Below the pieces are notes generated by a model. The model was given only the letters and a program-made list of their open reading frames with translations, was not told the DNA's origin and searched no databases. A program made the translations under genes and the position numbers. From NCBI GenBank assembly GCA_003153505.1, contig PLZA01000067.1, forward strand, positions 132,445-196,444: a stretch of DNA of 64,000 bases. The letters are read 5' to 3'. Position 1 is the stretch's first letter; each line of letters starts with the position of its first letter. This document shows positions 26,751-37,334 of this stretch, in pieces. The stretch comes from Candidatus Dormiibacterota bacterium. GTDB taxonomy: Bacteria > Chloroflexota > Dormibacteria > Aeolococcales > Aeolococcaceae.

Positions 26751-28282
26751 GGCAGGTGTTTCGCCCTGTCGGCCCGGACCCACACGGTGTTCGGGTAGCT
26801 GTGGTACTCGTCAACGTACTCGCCGCCGGCCAGCAGGGTGCCGATCTCGGGGTAGAGCGCCTGAGCAACCGAGTCGACAACGATCACCACCGGACGCTTG
26901 CTGGCCACGTACACCTCGACCGGACCGCCGAACCCGAGGAGCACCTCGTCGTTGTAAATGGGCGGAGTCGGCATGTCGATCTGCAGGTCGGCGAGCGCAT
27001 AAACCCATGCGTCATACGACCAGACCACGGCGGTCTCGCCCTTCAGCCCATTCGCGGCAATCCAGGCAGCGGCGTCTGCGTCCCCCTTCACCCGGTAGTC
27101 GAAGTCGTTGAGCCATGTGGTGCGCCATGTCGAGTCGAACGCGGCGGCGACGGCGCCGCCGTAGTAGCCGCTGAGGGTGTGCGAGTTGGTCGCCGATGGT
27201 GGGATCGGCAGCCAGTCGATGCCGGCGACCTTCGCCGTCAGGATGGCGATCACGAGACCGCCGATCTGGAGCCCCGGCCCGACGAGCGAACGCCGGCCAC
27301 CGGCGTGGAACCGGCTCGCCGACGGCACCGAGATCCCGACCACGAGCAACGTGAGCGGTGCCACCGCGGGTGCGAGGAAGTGTGGATAAGGTTGCCCGGC
27401 GACGGCCGTGACCACCAGGGTCGCGCCGGCCCAGAGCGCGAGCACCGAGTCCACACGCGGACGGTGGCGGTTGGCGATCGCCCCGACGGCGATCAGCAGC
27501 CCGGCACCGAGCGCCAGGCCGAAATGCGCGACCCCGCCGACAGCGCTGGTGGGAAGTGCTTTCTGCGTGTAGCTCACGTAGAAGCCGGCGAGTGCGAAGG
27601 CGACCGTGCCGGCGCCGGCGGTGATGATGGCGGCGGACAGCCACGCAACCGTGATCGCGGCCACGGTGCCGAGGAAGATGAAGGCGTCGCGGCGGAGCAG
27701 CCTCGGCGCGAGGAGCATCGCGAAGAAGAACGCCGTGGTTTCCGCGACCGCGGTCTGCTGGAACGAGATCGCGGCCGCCATCAGCACCCCGACCGCGAAC
27801 GGCCAGCGCGGGATGCTCCGCGGGCCGTCGGTGGGATCGCCGCGGCGGATCCGGACGAGGACGATGGCACCGGCCCAGGCAAGTGGCGCGATCATCAGGC
27901 TCTCCGGAACAGCCAGCTCGGCGTCGACGAGTGGGAGACCGAGGATCACCCCGGCGAGCAGCCCGGCGAGCAGCGCACGCCGTGGCGTGTACAGACGTCC
28001 GGCGGCCCAGACGATTGCGGCGACCGCGGCGAGGCCGGAGATGAGCGTCAGCACGTGCAGCCCGATCTCGCTCGACCCGAAGAGTTGCACCTCCAAAGCG
28101 ATCGTCCAGAGCATTCCGGGCGGCTTGTTGTTCCAGGTTTGCGAGTACAGGACCTTGCCCTTGAGCAGCTCCCGGGCGACGTTGACGTAGCCCGCCTCGT
28201 CCGTGTACCAGTGCGGCTCCATGAGCGACGGGAGGCGGAGGACCACCAGCGTCGCCAGTCCTGGGATCGCGGCTCTGCGCAC
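26747..28282 (-). CDS. GT39-family membrane glycosyltransferase
   Basis: A 511-residue protein with about ten to twelve membrane helices. The family signature lies in the first loop: W-Y-T-D-E-A-G-Y (D-E motif) and N-N-K-P-P-G-M, as in ArnT/PMT-like enzymes that use polyprenyl-phospho-sugars. A soluble 130-residue C-terminal domain follows the last helix. GTG 28282 directly abuts the stop of the GT2 gene, which could make the lipid-linked donor sugar. Confidence 0.88.
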   Translation of the reverse strand: MRRAAIPGLATLVVLRLPSLMEPHWYTDEAGYVNVARELLKGKVLYSQTWNNKPPGMLWTIALEVQLFGSSEIGLHVLTLISGLAAVAAIVWAAGRLYTPRRALLAGLLAGVILGLPLVDAELAVPESLMIAPLAWAGAIVLVRIRRGDPTDGPRSIPRWPFAVGVLMAAAISFQQTAVAETTAFFFAMLLAPRLLRRDAFIFLGTVAAITVAWLSAAIITAGAGTVAFALAGFYVSYTQKALPTSAVGGVAHFGLALGAGLLIAVGAIANRHRPRVDSVLALWAGATLVVTAVAGQPYPHFLAPAVAPLTLLVVGISVPSASRFHAGGRRSLVGPGLQIGGLVIAILTAKVAGIDWLPIPPSATNSHTLSGYYGGAVAAAFDSTWRTTWLNDFDYRVKGDADAAAWIAANGLKGETAVVWSYDAWVYALADLQIDMPTPPIYNDEVLLGFGGPVEVYVASKRPVVIVVDSVAQALYPEIGTLLAGGEYVDEYHSYPNTVWVRADRAKHLP

Positions 28283-29026
28283 CTAGACTCGCTCCCGGCG
28301 GGCGCCCTCCGGTCGCCAGCTCATCGCCAGTGAGATACGAAGGCGGATGACATCGCGGACCGCGCGGGCAACGGGGATCAGACGTCCACCGGAACGGCGC
28401 CCCGCGAGGCGGGGAAGATGCTCGACCTGCATCTGGATCACCCGGAAACCGAGCCGGTGGGCCTTGAAGAACATCTCGGGATTGAACACCGCCGAGCGGG
28501 CTCGGATCGGGGTCACCCCATTCCAGACCTCGCGCGTGAAGGTCTTGAGCCCGCAGTCGAAGTCCTGTTCGCGGATCCCGAACGCGATCCGGACCACGCG
28601 GTTGTAGACCCCGCTCACGAAGGAGCGATACCACGGGTCGGCGCGTCGCTTGCGGATGCCTGCGACCATGTCCGCGTGATCGAGCGCCGCGATCAGGCGC
28701 CCCAGATCCCGCGGGTCGAACTGGCCGTCGCCATCCATGAACGCGAGCACCTTGCCGCGCGAGGCTCGAAGCCCGTCGCAGACCGTGACCGCGTAGCCGC
28801 GCTGGTGCGTGTGGGTTACGACCGTGAGGTTCCTCGCGGCCTCCCCCATCGCAGTGCGCGCGGCACCGACGGTGTCATCGTGGCTGGCGTCGTCGACGAG
28901 CACGATCTCGTAAGTACGTCCGCCCTCGGCGAGCACTCCCATGACGTCCTGGAGGACGCGGCCGATGTTCTCCGCCTCGTTGTGAGCCGGGATCGTCAGG
29001 CTGACGTCGACCTCGGGTAGCGCCAC
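28283..29026 (-). CDS. Polyprenyl-phosphate hexosyltransferase (GT2, DPM1-like)
   Basis: A 247-residue soluble GT-A enzyme. The N-terminal S-L-T-I-P-A-H-N-E-A-E-N-I fold, V-L-V-D-D-A-S (D-x-D/DD), and F-M-D-G-D-G-Q-F-D-P-R-D motif are those of dolichyl-phosphate mannosyltransferase-like enzymes. It lacks C-terminal membrane helices. It should load a hexose onto polyprenyl phosphate for the two GT39 enzymes downstream. The start is GTG, 5 nt after the sqdB stop. Confidence 0.9.
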   Translation of the reverse strand: MALPEVDVSLTIPAHNEAENIGRVLQDVMGVLAEGGRTYEIVLVDDASHDDTVGAARTAMGEAARNLTVVTHTHQRGYAVTVCDGLRASRGKVLAFMDGDGQFDPRDLGRLIAALDHADMVAGIRKRRADPWYRSFVSGVYNRVVRIAFGIREQDFDCGLKTFTREVWNGVTPIRARSAVFNPEMFFKAHRLGFRVIQMQVEHLPRLAGRRSGGRLIPVARAVRDVIRLRISLAMSWRPEGARRERV

Positions 29027-29031
29027 CGGCG

Positions 29032-30333
<1,302 letters not shown>

Positions 30334-30397
30334 TTATGCCTACACCATCCCCCGACTGGCCACATCCCGCCATCAATGGCCGCATGAAATTCGAACC

Positions 30398-31528
30398 ATG
30401 AGCGTAGCCGAATCGGACGGTAGATCGACCCCCAGGCGGACAAAAGAGCGACAATCAGCTTGCGTGTCGATCTCGGGTTCTGCTCGCCGTGGGCGTCTGC
30501 TCCGGGCGGCGATCACCAGCGTCGTCACAGTTCTCGTTCTGCTGCTCGCCTGGCGGCTGCTCGGCGGCCACAACGTCCGATGGCAGGGCATCAGCCCGTC
30601 GGTCGGATCGATCGCTCTGGCAGCGTTCGGCGCCGCCTGCTTCCTGCTGGGGAGGGCCTGGCGTTTTGCGGCGCTTCTGCCGAGGCGTGAAGGCAGCGCC
30701 CGCGAGTTGCTCGGAGCGACCGCCGCATCCTGGGGCGCCGGCCTGCTGCTTCCCGGTCCGTCGGCGGACGTGACCTTCGTCGCCCTGGCGCGGACGCGAT
30801 TCTCGGTCGGCGTCGCACGCGGATCCGGCAGCGCCATCGTGGCCAGGATCCTGGATGTCGTCAGCCTCTCGCTGGTCGCGGTGGTGGCCTCGTTCTTCAC
30901 GGTGACCGCCGAGCCCACCGCAGTCATCCTCGCCGCAGCCGGTGCCTTCGTGCTCGGCCTCGGTGTCCTGCTCTCCCTGATCATCCCCGGGCCGCGGACT
31001 CTGGTAACCCGCCTTGCGGGGCGGATCCCGAGGCTCGCGCCGCTCGCCGTACGGGCGGAGGCGGAGTTGGACGAGCTCAACAGTCGCGCGCGATGGGCCA
31101 ACCTGGTCGGAAGCACGATCTTCTGCCGGCTCGCAACCGCCGTGCAGTACGCGGCTCTGATGAGCATGGTCGGTCTGCATCTCGGGTTCTGGCAGACATG
31201 GTTCGTGCTCTCGATCCGCACGCTGCTCCTGACCATCCCGATCCAGGGCATCGCCGGCATCGGCACCGGGCAGGCATGGTGGGCTGGAGCACTCCTGCTC
31301 GAGGGTGTGAGCGGCGGTCTCGCCGTCGGAGCCGGTCTGACCCTGCAGGCGATCGATCTCGCAGTCTCCCTCCCCGTCGCTGGGATCGCGAGTGCGCTGC
31401 TCATCCGGCGCCACAAGGAGCCCGCGGAGCCGGAGGCCGGCGACGTCGACCCGGCCGGTGAGAACCCGGGCGTGGACGTTGTGGGTGCGCCCTCGCCGCC
31501 GTCGCGCGAGCCGCTCCACGTCGCCTGA
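30398..31528 (+). CDS. Lysylphosphatidylglycerol synthase TM-region/flippase-like protein (UPF0104)
   Basis: A 376-residue membrane protein with about eight helices. Motifs such as L-L-G-A-T-A-A-S-W-G-A-G-L-L-L-P-G-P and I-P-I-Q-G-I-A-G-I-G-T-G-Q-A-W-W-A resemble the LPG_synthase_TM/AglD-like family. It has no soluble aminoacyltransferase domain, so a lipid or glycolipid flipping role is more likely. ATG 30398 is used; earlier starts add an unlikely 49 residues. It is divergent from sqdB across 139 bp. Confidence 0.8.
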   Translation: MSVAESDGRSTPRRTKERQSACVSISGSARRGRLLRAAITSVVTVLVLLLAWRLLGGHNVRWQGISPSVGSIALAAFGAACFLLGRAWRFAALLPRREGSARELLGATAASWGAGLLLPGPSADVTFVALARTRFSVGVARGSGSAIVARILDVVSLSLVAVVASFFTVTAEPTAVILAAAGAFVLGLGVLLSLIIPGPRTLVTRLAGRIPRLAPLAVRAEAELDELNSRARWANLVGSTIFCRLATAVQYAALMSMVGLHLGFWQTWFVLSIRTLLLTIPIQGIAGIGTGQAWWAGALLLEGVSGGLAVGAGLTLQAIDLAVSLPVAGIASALLIRRHKEPAEPEAGDVDPAGENPGVDVVGAPSPPSREPLHVA

Positions 31529-31567
31529 GACCGCCAACGCACCACACCACCATCTGGAGGCGCATCC

Positions 31568-33010
31568 ATGCCCCTGATCGATCGCGACGGTGAGTACGAC
31601 GTCGTCGTCATCGGAGCCGGCTCGACCGGCGAGAACGTCGCCGGCCGGGCCGTGAGAGGCGGGCTGAGCTGCGCGATCGTCGAGAACGAGCTGGTCGGCG
31701 GCGACTGTTCGTACTGGGCCTGCATGCCAAGCAAGGCACTGCTCCGCAGCGGTCAGGCGCTGCGCGCGGCGCTGGCCGTTGATGGCGCCCGGCAGGCGGT
31801 CACCGACACCATCGACAGCGCGGCGGTCCTGCGCCGGCGCGACAGCTTCACCTCGCACTGGAAGGACGATGGTCAGGTGCGGTGGCTCGATGCGGAGCAC
31901 ATCGACCTTGCCCGTGGGCGCGGAAGGCTCGACGGCGAGCGTCGTGTCTCGGTCACCCCACCGGAAGGTCCGGCCTTCACCCTCACCGCACGCACGGCGG
32001 TCGCCATTTGCACCGGCAGCAAGGCGTCGATCCCACCGATTCCGGGCATCGAGTCCGCGCAGCCCTGGACCAGCCGCGAAGCGACCAGCGCGCAGGCGGT
32101 CCCGCGCCGGTTGGTCGTCATCGGCGGCGGCGTGGTCGCCTGCGAGATGGCTGACGCGTGGCGGACGCTTGGGAGCGAGGAGGTGACGGTCATCGCTCGT
32201 GAGGACCGGCTCCTCCTCAACTGCGAGGCGTTCGCGGGTGAGGCTGTCCGGGCGTCGTTCCGCCAGCGGGGCATCGACGTCATCCTCAACACCGTCACCG
32301 AGCGGGTCACGCGCAGCGCTGACGGCGTGGTCACGGTCACCCTGGCCGGGGGGCGAGACGTCAGCGGCGATCAGCTCCTGGTGGCCACGGGTAGGGCTCC
32401 CCGGACCGATGACATCGGCCTCGATAGGGTGGGACTCCGCCCCGGGGCGTGGCTCAACGTCGATGACTCATGCCGCGTCGATGGGGGCGGTGACTGGCTC
32501 TACGCGGCCGGTGACCTGAACCACCGGGCGCTGCTCACCCACATGGGGAAATACCAGGGGCGCGCGTGTGGCGACGCGATCGTGGCCCGTTCGAAGGGCG
32601 AGCTGACCGGCGATCCGCCGGCCTGGTCCCACTACGCCGCGACCGCCGACCATACCGCCGTGCCCCAGGTGATCTTCACCGACCCTGAGGTGGCGGCCGT
32701 CGGTCTGACCCACGCCAAGGCGGTGGCCGCGGGACTGCGGGTTCGCGCCGTCGATTACGAGATCGGCGACGTCGCAGGTGCCGGCCTGATCGCCGACGGC
32801 TACACCGGCCACGCACGGATGATCGTCGACGAGGCCCGCAAGGTCATCGTCGGAGTGACCTTCACCGGGCCCGGCGTCGGCGATCTGATCCACGCGGCGA
32901 CCGTCGCGGTGGTCGGCGAGGTGCCGCTCGACCGCCTCTGGCACGCCGTCCCGTCGTATCCGACGGTGAGCGAGATCTGGCTCCGCCTGCTCGAGACCTA
33001 CGGGTTGTAG
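31568..33010 (+). CDS. FAD/NAD(P)-dependent pyridine nucleotide-disulfide oxidoreductase
   Basis: A 480-residue two-dinucleotide-binding flavoprotein. GAGSTGENVA binds FAD; the redox disulfide is C-S-Y-W-A-C in GGDCSYWACMPSK (C-x4-C); the NAD(P) fold is VVIGGGVVACEMA; the second FAD motif is Y-A-A-G-D-L. The C-terminal dimer motif, normally H-x-x-P-T-x-S-E with a catalytic His, reads S-Y-P-T-V-S-E, so the His is Tyr. It belongs to the lipoamide dehydrogenase / mercuric reductase superfamily, but is probably not a true Lpd. AGG lies upstream of ATG. Confidence 0.88.
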   Translation: MPLIDRDGEYDVVVIGAGSTGENVAGRAVRGGLSCAIVENELVGGDCSYWACMPSKALLRSGQALRAALAVDGARQAVTDTIDSAAVLRRRDSFTSHWKDDGQVRWLDAEHIDLARGRGRLDGERRVSVTPPEGPAFTLTARTAVAICTGSKASIPPIPGIESAQPWTSREATSAQAVPRRLVVIGGGVVACEMADAWRTLGSEEVTVIAREDRLLLNCEAFAGEAVRASFRQRGIDVILNTVTERVTRSADGVVTVTLAGGRDVSGDQLLVATGRAPRTDDIGLDRVGLRPGAWLNVDDSCRVDGGGDWLYAAGDLNHRALLTHMGKYQGRACGDAIVARSKGELTGDPPAWSHYAATADHTAVPQVIFTDPEVAAVGLTHAKAVAAGLRVRAVDYEIGDVAGAGLIADGYTGHARMIVDEARKVIVGVTFTGPGVGDLIHAATVAVVGEVPLDRLWHAVPSYPTVSEIWLRLLETYGL

Positions 33011-33011
33011 G

Positions 33012-33977
33012 TCAGTTGCCGATGTGGTTCGCGGGAACAGCGCCCATCCGGCCGGCCTGGTAGTCCGCGAGCGCTTGCGCGATCTCCGCGTGGGTGTTCA
33101 TCACAAACGGGCCGTAGTGGGCCACAGGTTCGCGAATCGGCCGGCCACCGAGGATGAGCAGGTCGAGGTTGGGATGGCGGCTCTCCTGATGGGTCCCGCC
33201 GGTGGCCGTGATGACATCGCCGGCACCGAGGGCAGCGAGCTGGCCCGACTGGATCGGCCGGAGCTCCTCACCGACGGTACCGCTGCCCGCAAGCACGTAG
33301 ATCAGCGCATTGAAGTCACGCGGCCAGGGCAGCACCAGGCGCGCGCCTGGGCTGACCGTCACATGGGCTAGTGAGATCGGCGTGTAGGTGACGCCGGGTC
33401 CGCGATGCCCCGCGACCTCACCGGCGATGACCCGCAGCAGCGCGCCACCGTCGTAGGAGGTCAGCAGCGCGACGTTGCCGGCGCGGATGTCCTGATACCG
33501 GGCGGGAACCCACTTCTGCGCCGCGGGCAGATTGACCCACAGCTGGAAGCCGTGGAAGAGACCGCCGCTGGCGATCAACTCCTCGGGTGGACGCTCGATG
33601 TGCAGGATGCCCGCGCCGGCGGTCATCCACTGAGTGTCGCCGTTGGTGATCAGCCCGCCCCCACCGTTCGAGTCCTGGTGCTGGAAGGTGCCGTCGATCA
33701 TGTACGTGACCGTCTCGAAGCCGCGATGCGGATGCCACGGCGTGCCCTTGGGTTCGCCGGGCGCGTACTCCACCTCACCCATCTGATCCATGTGGATGAA
33801 CGGATCGATCAGCGCGGGGTCCGTCCCCGCGAAGGCGCGGCGCACCGGGAAGCCTTCGCCCTCGAGTCCGTGGGGCGCTGTGGCGACACTGATCACCGGA
33901 CGGTAGGTCGACGCGGTCGGGTCGGGTTGCGGGATGTGCGGCAGGGCGGTGATGTCGGCAACGGTCACAGCTGGCAT
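33012..33977 (-). CDS. Pirin family protein
   Basis: A 321-residue bicupin. The pirin N-terminal motif P-F-I-H-M-D-Q-M and the metal-binding HPHRGFETVTY (two His and one Glu, with another His in the G-I-L-H-I-E strand) are conserved. Some pirins act as quercetinases or redox-sensitive cofactors; the role here is unknown. AAGGAA lies before ATG. It follows the VOC stop by 11 bp on the same strand. Confidence 0.93.
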   Translation of the reverse strand: MPAVTVADITALPHIPQPDPTASTYRPVISVATAPHGLEGEGFPVRRAFAGTDPALIDPFIHMDQMGEVEYAPGEPKGTPWHPHRGFETVTYMIDGTFQHQDSNGGGGLITNGDTQWMTAGAGILHIERPPEELIASGGLFHGFQLWVNLPAAQKWVPARYQDIRAGNVALLTSYDGGALLRVIAGEVAGHRGPGVTYTPISLAHVTVSPGARLVLPWPRDFNALIYVLAGSGTVGEELRPIQSGQLAALGAGDVITATGGTHQESRHPNLDLLILGGRPIREPVAHYGPFVMNTHAEIAQALADYQAGRMGAVPANHIGN

Positions 33978-33988
33978 GGCGAAATTCC

Positions 33989-34447
33989 TTACAGAGCAAG
34001 CGCCTTCACGGGCGCCATCACATGTTCCAGGTCCCAGCTCACGCCGGGGACGTCAATGTACAGTTCGATCTCGTTGCCATCGGGATCGGTGATGTAGAGA
34101 CTGTGGGTCACGGTGTGATCGCTCATGCCGACCACGTGCACCCCGGCTTCGCGGCAGCGTCCGATCGCCTCGCGCAACTCGTCGTCGGAGTCCCCGACCT
34201 TGAGCCCAAAGTGGTACAGGCCGACGTGGCGCCCGCGCGGCAGGGGTTGCGCGTCCTCGCCAACTTCGATGAGCAGCAGCTCGTGATGCGTGCGGCCGCT
34301 GCTGAACAGCGCGACCGGGACGCGGCCGAGCGGACTGTCTTCCGCCGTCCTCAGCTGCTTCCAGCCGAGCACATCCCGATAGAAGGCGGCAGAGCGCTCG
34401 ATGTCGTGCACGTAGAGGACGAGGTGTCCCAGCTCCTTGATCTCCAT
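33989..34447 (-). CDS. VOC/glyoxalase-family dioxygenase-like protein
   Basis: A 152-residue VOC protein. It starts L-G-H-L-V-L-Y-V-H-D (His ligand), has F-Y-R-D-V-L-G-W, then Y-H-F-G-L-K-V (His) and D-P-D-G-N-E-I-E-L-Y (Glu), the metal ligands of type I extradiol dioxygenases and glyoxalases. ATG 34447 is chosen because the fold starts there. It forms an operon with pirin. Confidence 0.9.
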   Translation of the reverse strand: MEIKELGHLVLYVHDIERSAAFYRDVLGWKQLRTAEDSPLGRVPVALFSSGRTHHELLLIEVGEDAQPLPRGRHVGLYHFGLKVGDSDDELREAIGRCREAGVHVVGMSDHTVTHSLYITDPDGNEIELYIDVPGVSWDLEHVMAPVKALAL

Positions 34448-34523
34448 TGCATGAAGCTTACCCGCAGCGTGTCGAGCCAAACAGGGCGGCTGCCGGTGCG
34501 CCGCGCAGCGCTGCTGAGCGAGG

Positions 34524-35978
34524 ATGCTTCCCATGCGCGGGGTACGTCTCTCCTACCAGCAGATCATCGCGATGATCTACGTGGCCGCGATGTTCATGAC
34601 CATCCTGGACGTGACCATCGTCTACGTCGCCCTCCCCTCGGTGGCCCGGAGCTTCTCAGTGAGCCCGGCCGCGACCGACGGGGTCATCGTCGGCTACCTG
34701 GTGAGCCTCGCGGTCTGGATTCCGGCCTCGGGATGGGTCGGTGACCGGTTCGGCACCAAGCGAACCTTCCTGACCGCGATCTCACTGTTCACCGTCGCTT
34801 CAGCGCTCTGCGGCCTTTCGCAGTCGGTGCTCGAACTGGTGCTCTTCCGCGTCCTGCAGGGCGCCGGCGGCGGCATGCTGACCCCGGTCGGGATGGCGAT
34901 GCTCTACCGGGCCTACCCGCCGGAGCAGCGTGCGCGCGTGGCGCGCCTCCTGGTCGTCCCCACGGTGATGGCACCCGCGCTGGGTCCTCTCGTCGGTGGC
35001 GCTCTGGTCGACAGCCTCTCGTGGCGTTGGGTGTTCTTCTTGAATGTTCCGATCGGGGTGGCGGCGTTCGCCTTCAGCGCCCTCAAGCTCCGCGAGCACC
35101 GTGAGCGCGCGGGCGAGCGGTTCGACGTCGCCGGGTTCGTTCTCGCAGCCGGCGGGTTTGGGCTCTTCCTGTACGCGCTCAGCGAGGCGGCGACGCTGGG
35201 CTGGACGTCGCCGGTGATCATCGGCGCCGCAGCAGGCGGAGCCGCTCTCATCGCGATGCTCGTTCGCGTGGAGCTGCACACCGCGGTCCCGATGATCGAT
35301 CTCCGGCTGCTCCGCTACCGACTTTTCGGTGTCGCCAATCTGGCGTCGCTGTTCGCCTCGGGCGGCTTCCTCGGCCTGCTCTTCATAGCCCCGATCTGGC
35401 TGCAGACCGGACGCGGGCTGTCCGCGCTGGCGTCGGGGTCGAGCACCGCGCCCGAGGCGCTCGGCGTCCTGGTTTCGTCGCAGCTGGTCGGCCGCCTCTA
35501 CCCGCGGATCGGTCCGCGCCGGCTGATCAGCGGCGGGCTCGTCGGCGTGACCGTGGCGACCTGCCTCCTGGCTGTCCTCATGGACGGAAACCTCTGGCTC
35601 TTCCGAGCCGTGATGTTCGCGATCGGCGTGGGTTGGGCGTACGTGGTGATCTCGATGAATGCGGGTGTGTTCGCCCAGGTCTCGCCCCGCGACATGGGCC
35701 GTGCGACCGCGCTCTACAACACCCAGCGGCAGCTTGCTTCGGCGCTTGGAGTCGCGACGCTGTCGACCATCATCGGCACGCAGGCGACCGCATCCAGCCT
35801 GGCCGGCAACGCCACCGTGTTTCGCGCGGCCTTCGCTGCGGCCGCCGGATTCACCTTGGTCGGGGCGATGATCGCGCTCGCGATCCGCGACCGCGACGCG
35901 GCATCGACGATGCAGCGCTCGTTACCGCCGACGACAGCCCTGACGGCCCCGTACGGACCCGAGCGGGGATCCGCTTAG
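34524..35978 (+). CDS. MFS transporter, DHA2 (EmrB/QacA) family
   Basis: A 484-residue 14-helix drug/H+ antiporter. Motif D1 (L-D-x-T-I-V-Y-V-A-L-P) is in helix 1, motif A (G-W-V-G-D-R-F-G-T-K-R) in loop 2-3, and motif C (G-P-L-V-G-G-A-L-V-D) in helix 5. It should export drugs or toxic metabolites. ATG 34524 or 34533 may start it. It is divergent from the VOC/pirin operon. Confidence 0.93.
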   Translation: MLPMRGVRLSYQQIIAMIYVAAMFMTILDVTIVYVALPSVARSFSVSPAATDGVIVGYLVSLAVWIPASGWVGDRFGTKRTFLTAISLFTVASALCGLSQSVLELVLFRVLQGAGGGMLTPVGMAMLYRAYPPEQRARVARLLVVPTVMAPALGPLVGGALVDSLSWRWVFFLNVPIGVAAFAFSALKLREHRERAGERFDVAGFVLAAGGFGLFLYALSEAATLGWTSPVIIGAAAGGAALIAMLVRVELHTAVPMIDLRLLRYRLFGVANLASLFASGGFLGLLFIAPIWLQTGRGLSALASGSSTAPEALGVLVSSQLVGRLYPRIGPRRLISGGLVGVTVATCLLAVLMDGNLWLFRAVMFAIGVGWAYVVISMNAGVFAQVSPRDMGRATALYNTQRQLASALGVATLSTIIGTQATASSLAGNATVFRAAFAAAAGFTLVGAMIALAIRDRDAASTMQRSLPPTTALTAPYGPERGSA

Positions 35979-35979
35979 C

Positions 35980-36369
35980 TCAGTGCGAGCAGGACTTTGC
36001 TTCGCCGGACGAGTCGGCCGTCTGGAAGCTGTGACCGCATCCGCACGTGCGCACCGCGTTCGGGTTGTGGATCGTGAACCCGCCACCCATCAGCTCGTCG
36101 ACGTAGTCGATCTCGGCGCCCTGGAGGTACTGCGAGGAGTACGCGTCCACATAGACCTTGATGCCCCCATCGACGTCGACGACCTGGTCGTCTTCTTTGG
36201 GTGGATTCTCATCCAGGCCCATGCCGTACGAGAAGCCCGAGCACCCACCGGACTGGATGAAAACCCGAAGTCCGAGTGCGCGATCGGCCGGCTGGTCGGC
36301 GATGAGGCCCTTGAGCTGCTCACGGGCGGTGTCGGAGATCGTGACGATGGACGGGGAGGTGATTGCCAT
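35980..36369 (-). CDS. Iron-sulfur cluster insertion protein (ErpA/HesB/IscA family)
   Basis: A 129-residue A-type carrier that delivers Fe-S clusters to apoproteins. The three conserved Cys occur as S-G-G-C-S-G-F and the C-terminal C-G-C-G-H-S-F. A cysteine near the C-terminus (S-C-S-H) is extra. ATG 36369 lies 10 nt behind a TATGAT -10 (36380-36385), so it can be transcribed separately from yihY. Confidence 0.93.
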   Translation of the reverse strand: MAITSPSIVTISDTAREQLKGLIADQPADRALGLRVFIQSGGCSGFSYGMGLDENPPKEDDQVVDVDGGIKVYVDAYSSQYLQGAEIDYVDELMGGGFTIHNPNAVRTCGCGHSFQTADSSGEAKSCSH

Positions 36370-36387
36370 GACGCTGATCATCATACG

Positions 36388-37275
36388 TCACGCCCCCCGT
36401 GGGGAAACCTCGCCACCGCTCCGAGACCCGTCCGCGACCGCCACTCGACGGGCGACCCGATCGCCGAGCAGTCCGCGCGCATCAGGCTCGCCCGCGTGCA
36501 TGCGATTTGCCACCGCTCCCAGCAGGATGAACTCGGCGAGGAAGTACAGCCAGCTCGCGAGGAGAAATACGAGCGCGAACACCGCACCGTAGGTTGACGA
36601 GCCCTTCGAGAAGTGCGTGTACACCGGCCACAGCAGTGTGAGCACCTCCATCGCCGTCCCCGCGATGACGACGCCGGGCCACAGCTCGCTCACCTTGTAG
36701 GTCCGATTGGGCACCAGGCGATAGATGGCGAGCATGAAGGCGAACCAGACCACAAGCCCGCCCACCGGCTCGAAGACCCAGATGACGCCGGGAAGCGGGA
36801 TCAGCGAGATTCCGATGGCGAGAACGAGGGCCACGACGAACAGGACGGTCATCACCAGGGCCATCGCACGCTGACGCAGGAAGCTGCGCTGACGGACGCC
36901 CACCATGACCCCGAGCGAGAACTCCATGCCCGTGAAGAGGCTGCTCCCGCTCCAGAGCAGGCCGACGATGCCGACGCCGCCGAGGAGGCCCGAATGCTGC
37001 TGGACGGAATCGAACAGGTTCTTCAGCTCGGTATGCGCGTCGCTTGGGAAGAAGCCGAGGATGGCGGTGAGGGCGGTCGCCCGCGCGTTCCCGAAGCGGG
37101 TCGCAAAGCCGAGGACGGACAGCAGCCCGAGGATCAGCGGAAACATGCTCACGAAGAAATTGAACGCCATGCCCGACGCGTAGTTGCCGGCCTGACTCGC
37201 ACCGAAAGCGCCGATCAACCGGCCGGGGTAGGTGTGCCCTGCCCAGGCGAGGATCGATGTGAGGGCCCGCTTCAC
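36388..37275 (-). CDS. YihY/virulence factor BrkB family membrane protein
   Basis: A 295-residue protein with six helices. Family motifs A-S-G-M-A-F-N-F-F-V-S-M-F-P-L-I-L, the polar W-S-G-S-S-L-F segment and L-x-V-P-N-R are present. Function is unknown (once called ribonuclease BN in error). It lies 59 bp behind thyX on the same strand. Confidence 0.9.
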   Translation of the reverse strand: MKRALTSILAWAGHTYPGRLIGAFGASQAGNYASGMAFNFFVSMFPLILGLLSVLGFATRFGNARATALTAILGFFPSDAHTELKNLFDSVQQHSGLLGGVGIVGLLWSGSSLFTGMEFSLGVMVGVRQRSFLRQRAMALVMTVLFVVALVLAIGISLIPLPGVIWVFEPVGGLVVWFAFMLAIYRLVPNRTYKVSELWPGVVIAGTAMEVLTLLWPVYTHFSKGSSTYGAVFALVFLLASWLYFLAEFILLGAVANRMHAGEPDARGLLGDRVARRVAVADGSRSGGEVSPRGA

Positions 37276-37334
37276 GACGTCAGATTGACATGCCGTACCG
37301 GAAGGGGCCGCCAGCCAGCCGGCGGCGCCCGATC

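Noticed and set aside
26756-28333. Plus-strand open frame of 525 codons
   Set aside because: Antisense shadow of the GT39 gene; its composition is Arg/Gly/Asp/His-rich without any fold signature.
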